This document shows, one piece after another, positions 34,647 through 37,488 of a stretch of 37,488 bases of DNA. Origin of the DNA: UBA6168 sp964573725. Its GTDB lineage: Bacteria > Bacteroidota > Bacteroidia > Chitinophagales > Saprospiraceae. Position numbers and translations under genes: made by a program. The stretch is from assembly GCA_964573725.1 (NCBI GenBank), contig CAZNLJ010000043.1, positions 1 through 37,488 on the forward strand, given 5' to 3'. The notes under the pieces are model-generated. The model searched no databases, had not been told where the DNA came from, and worked only from the letters and a program-made list of their open reading frames with translations. Position 1 is the stretch's first letter, and each line of letters begins with the position of its first letter.

Positions 34647-37154
34647 ATGAAACCAGAAAGGGAAGCGGACAAGACCGGGCGTGCCTGGGGATGGCGACGG
34701 AACACAGTCGCTTGGTACCGGCGATGGGTCGGCCGCTACCGGGATTTGGCGGCGGAACGGCCTTTCGTGGCCAGGTGGTTGTTGTGGATGGGCCTGCCGG
34801 GTGTCTTGTTTGGTCTGCTGTTTCTTTTTTTCCTATTGTTGATCGAGGTGGGTGTCTTCGGGTTCGTACCCCGGAAGCAGGACTTGCGGAACCTCAACCA
34901 GCACGTCGCGTCCGAAATCTACACGGTGGACAGCGTCTTGTTGGGTAAGTTTTTCATAGAGAACCGGTTGTTGACGGAAATGGACAGCGTGTCGCCCTTC
35001 CTGACCGATGCCCTGATCAGCACGGAGGATGCCCGTTTTTTCGAACACGGAGGCATTGATTTCAAGGCGGCCCTGCGGGTCTTGTTCCGGAGCATATTGG
35101 CGGGAGACGATTCCGGCGGAGGGGGCAGTACCATCAGCCAGCAGTTGGCCAAGAACCTGTATCCGCGCAAATCGTTGGGCATCCTGACGATTCCGGTGGC
35201 CAAATTCAAGGAGATGATCATTGCCCGCCGCCTGGAGCGGGTGTATGATAAGGAGGAAATATTGGGCCTGTACCTCAATACGGTTCCGTTCGGGGAGAAT
35301 GTCTTCGGCATCCGGATGGCGGCGCTCCGGTATTTCAGCACCACTCCTTATGCCATCCGGGCGGAGGAGTCGGCGGTATTGATCGGCATGTTGAAGGCGA
35401 ACACCGCCTACAATCCGGTCCGGAATCCGGACCGGGCCCGGGAGCGGCGCAACGTCGTCTTGCAGCAGATGGTCAAGTACGGTTACCTGGGTGCGGCGGC
35501 GGCGGATTCCTTGTCCCGGTTGCCGGTAACGGTCCGGTATGCGACGGAGAGCCACAACGAGGGTATGGCGACCTATTTCCGGGAAAGCCTCCGGTTGGAA
35601 CTGGAGCAGGAACTGCGGCAGTACCGCCATCCGGACGGGCGGCCGTACAATATCTATACCGACGGATTGAAGATATACACGACCCTTCATTCCAGGATGC
35701 AGGCCTATGCGGAGGAATCGGTCCGGACCCACATGCGGAGCCTGCAGGCGTCATTCGACCGGCATTTCACGGATTATCCGCAGGCGGTACCTTGGGGGAG
35801 TGCGGAATTGTTGGCTGCGCAGAAGGTAGCTTCGTCGCGTTACCAGCAGATGTTGTCCGCGGGGATAGCGGCGGCGGAAATCGATTCCGCCTTCCTACGG
35901 CCCCAGCGCATGACCATTTTCCGATGGGATGCGGACGGGCAGGAGGTGGACACCCTCCTTTCGCCCCTGGATTCGATCCGGTATTACCTGACCTTGCTGA
36001 ATACCGGCTTATTGGCTGCCGACCCGCACACAGGGGCGGTCCGTGCCTGGGTCGGCGGCATTGATTTCCGGTATTTCAAGTTCGACCACATCAAGGCCGT
36101 CCGGCAGGTCGGGTCGACCTTCAAGCCGGTGGTATATGCGCAGGCCTTGGAGAACGGGGTCGATCCCTGCGAGCGCTTTCCGAACGAGTACCGGGTCTAC
36201 GAGGCATTCGACAATTGGGCGCCCCGGAACGTGGACGGCCGCTACGGCGGCTATTATTCCATGCGCGGCGCCCTGCGGATGTCGGTCAATACCGTCGCGG
36301 TGGACCTGATCCTCCGCTTGGGGATCGACCCTGTCCGTGACCTGGCCCGGCGGATGGGGATTTCCTCCGACATCCCCCTGGAGCCGGGCATCGCCCTGGG
36401 GGCGGTGGACGCGACCTTATTCGAAATGGTCCGGTTGTTCTCGACATTCGCCAACCGGGGTGTATTGCCGGTCCTGCATACCCTGGATCGGATCGAAACG
36501 GCGGATGGCCGCCTCGTGGCGGATTTCTCCGCCGGTGCGGCGGTGGCCGGCCGGCCGGTGATCCGGCCGGAAACAGCGGAGAAAGTCCGCTATCTCCTGC
36601 AATCGGTGGTGGACGGGGGCACCGGCGGCCGGCTCCGTTACCAATGCGGGTTCTATTATCCGGCGGCCGGTAAGACGGGTACCACCGACCACAATTCGGA
36701 CGGCTGGTTCATCGGTTTCACGCCCGACCTCATCGCCGGCGCCTGGGTCGGAGCGGAACAGCCCCTGGTCCGTTGGCAATCCACCCGCCTCGGACAGGGC
36801 GGCGCCTCGGCATTGCCCCTGGCCGGGCATTTCCTGGCAGGTGTATATGCCGACTCGCTCTTCCTGGATTGGCGGAAACATACCTTCCCGCCTTTGCCCG
36901 GCGATGTCTCCACCTTCGACTGCTACGATTATATCCCTTCGGAGGAATCCCTCCTCGATTCCATCGCTTTTTACGAAAGTCTGCCCTCGGATTCCATCCG
37001 GATGGATGTCCGGGATTCCGTCATCCAATTCTTTCGGGAAAGTATCCTGCGGTACGGCTACGGCGTGGATTCCCTGGCCGTGGACAGCCTGTTCCGGGAG
37101 GAGCCTGACCCGGGAACCTTCGAAATTCCTGTAGGAAGGGGTTCCGGCGATTGA
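34647..37154 (+). CDS. Bifunctional class A penicillin-binding protein (PBP1A-like)
   Basis: It polymerises lipid II into glycan strands and cross-links peptides in the periplasm. The protein has 835 residues, with a short basic cytoplasmic tail and one membrane helix (about 44-72). The GT51 transglycosylase domain has STEDARFFEHGGID (125-138, catalytic Glu127), GGSTISQQLAKNLY (159-172) and LNTVPFGENVFGI. The transpeptidase domain shows the nucleophile motif STFK (Ser490), SVN (Ser546, Asn548) and KTGT (Lys676). The last 90 residues after the transpeptidase domain are acidic, with regularly spaced DS(I/L) pairs, and have no assigned role. It is divergent from the ArnT-like gene with a 101-bp gap. 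Proximity to murF in the window is likely coincidental. Confidence 0.95.
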   Translation: MKPEREADKTGRAWGWRRNTVAWYRRWVGRYRDLAAERPFVARWLLWMGLPGVLFGLLFLFFLLLIEVGVFGFVPRKQDLRNLNQHVASEIYTVDSVLLGKFFIENRLLTEMDSVSPFLTDALISTEDARFFEHGGIDFKAALRVLFRSILAGDDSGGGGSTISQQLAKNLYPRKSLGILTIPVAKFKEMIIARRLERVYDKEEILGLYLNTVPFGENVFGIRMAALRYFSTTPYAIRAEESAVLIGMLKANTAYNPVRNPDRARERRNVVLQQMVKYGYLGAAAADSLSRLPVTVRYATESHNEGMATYFRESLRLELEQELRQYRHPDGRPYNIYTDGLKIYTTLHSRMQAYAEESVRTHMRSLQASFDRHFTDYPQAVPWGSAELLAAQKVASSRYQQMLSAGIAAAEIDSAFLRPQRMTIFRWDADGQEVDTLLSPLDSIRYYLTLLNTGLLAADPHTGAVRAWVGGIDFRYFKFDHIKAVRQVGSTFKPVVYAQALENGVDPCERFPNEYRVYEAFDNWAPRNVDGRYGGYYSMRGALRMSVNTVAVDLILRLGIDPVRDLARRMGISSDIPLEPGIALGAVDATLFEMVRLFSTFANRGVLPVLHTLDRIETADGRLVADFSAGAAVAGRPVIRPETAEKVRYLLQSVVDGGTGGRLRYQCGFYYPAAGKTGTTDHNSDGWFIGFTPDLIAGAWVGAEQPLVRWQSTRLGQGGASALPLAGHFLAGVYADSLFLDWRKHTFPPLPGDVSTFDCYDYIPSEESLLDSIAFYESLPSDSIRMDVRDSVIQFFRESILRYGYGVDSLAVDSLFREEPDPGTFEIPVGRGSGD

Positions 37155-37488
37155 GGCGGCGGAGCGGACGGCCAAGATTCCGCTTACCCCGGCTGCTCGG
37201 AAGGGAAACCCGCACAGCCATGATCCGCTTCTCTTTGATTCCGCATGCCTTTCTCCGGCTCGTCCTCGGTTTCGACAAATTTCATCCCCTTGGCTATCGG
37301 AATAGCCCGCCTGGCACACGTATCCTCATGAATGGGGCGTCGGATGACGTTGTTCCTCCTCTTCCGCACCTCATTCCGGCAAAATCAGGAACAAAAGGAA
37401 CCTTCGGTTTTCCACAGTCCTGCTTGTGTTAAACCCTAACTCCGCTGCGAGTTACGTAACAGGTATTCCGATATCATCAAAGAGCTTA
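37155..37488. other. Right flank without a recognised gene
   Basis: 334 bp after the PBP gene. Short open frames on both strands (for example minus 37184-37369) show no domain or coding character. A small imperfect inverted repeat (GGAACC-TTCG-GGTTTTCC type, about 37399-37414) could be a weak terminator. No TAnnTTTG box was seen on either strand. Confidence 0.4.

Noticed and set aside
37184..37369. 61-codon minus-strand ORF at the right edge
   Set aside because: No family resemblance, no promoter box upstream, and the competing plus-strand frame is equally open.
1..37488. CRISPR array, tRNA, rRNA, insertion sequence or prophage
   Set aside because: No short regularly spaced direct repeats, no T-loop/acceptor-like cloverleaf, and no transposase or integrase translation was recognised. 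The only long repeats are the in-frame protein triads.

Overview
The window is GC-rich DNA from a member of the Bacteroidota. It encodes a type IX secretion system (T9SS) and gliding set: GldJ, PorP/SprF, the PorU sortase and PorV. It also encodes two very large cargo proteins with gliding-associated (CHU_C, type B) C-terminal sorting domains. Gene starts are preceded by A-rich stretches rather than Shine-Dalgarno sites, and several intergenic regions carry the Bacteroidota -7 promoter box TAnnTTTG. The high GC, the large P-domain/PKD/Fn3 cargo proteins and the gene set suggest a Saprospiria-type lineage (Lewinella/Saprospira relatives). That placement is an inference, since no rRNA gene lies in the window.

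Layout. Positions 1-1042 are mostly non-coding: a terminator for an off-window gene, a poly-C tract and at most a tiny membrane ORF. Next, on the minus strand, come murF and an M20 amidohydrolase (overlapping by ATGA), gldJ, and a porP/sprF gene. Divergent from these, on the plus strand, are porU and porV, then two tandem paralogous secreted giants of 1455 and 1960 residues (13170-24370). murF-gldJ-porU-porV is the neighbourhood known from gliding flavobacteria. Here it has a porP/sprF gene inserted and two cargo genes attached downstream.

The right third is mostly housekeeping and accessory genes: obgE, mazG (convergent), an NqrM-like/crcB pair, a small lipoprotein, a Cys-rich secreted protein, a NUDIX hydrolase, a cytochrome P450, a secreted endonuclease/exonuclease/phosphatase-family protein, an operon of a polyprenyl-phosphate glycosyltransferase and an ArnT/PMT-like membrane glycosyltransferase, and a bifunctional class A penicillin-binding protein.

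How they may work together. GldJ supports the motor/translocon. PorV shuttles cargo to PorU, which removes C-terminal signals. PorP/SprF-family proteins are needed for export or attachment of type B (CHU_C) cargo, which is the class of the two adjacent giants. The most striking observation is that these two giants are colinear except for a roughly 253-residue PKD-Fn3-Ig-like triad, present twice in one and four times in the other. The length difference of 505 residues equals two triads. No tRNA, rRNA, CRISPR array or insertion sequence was seen.
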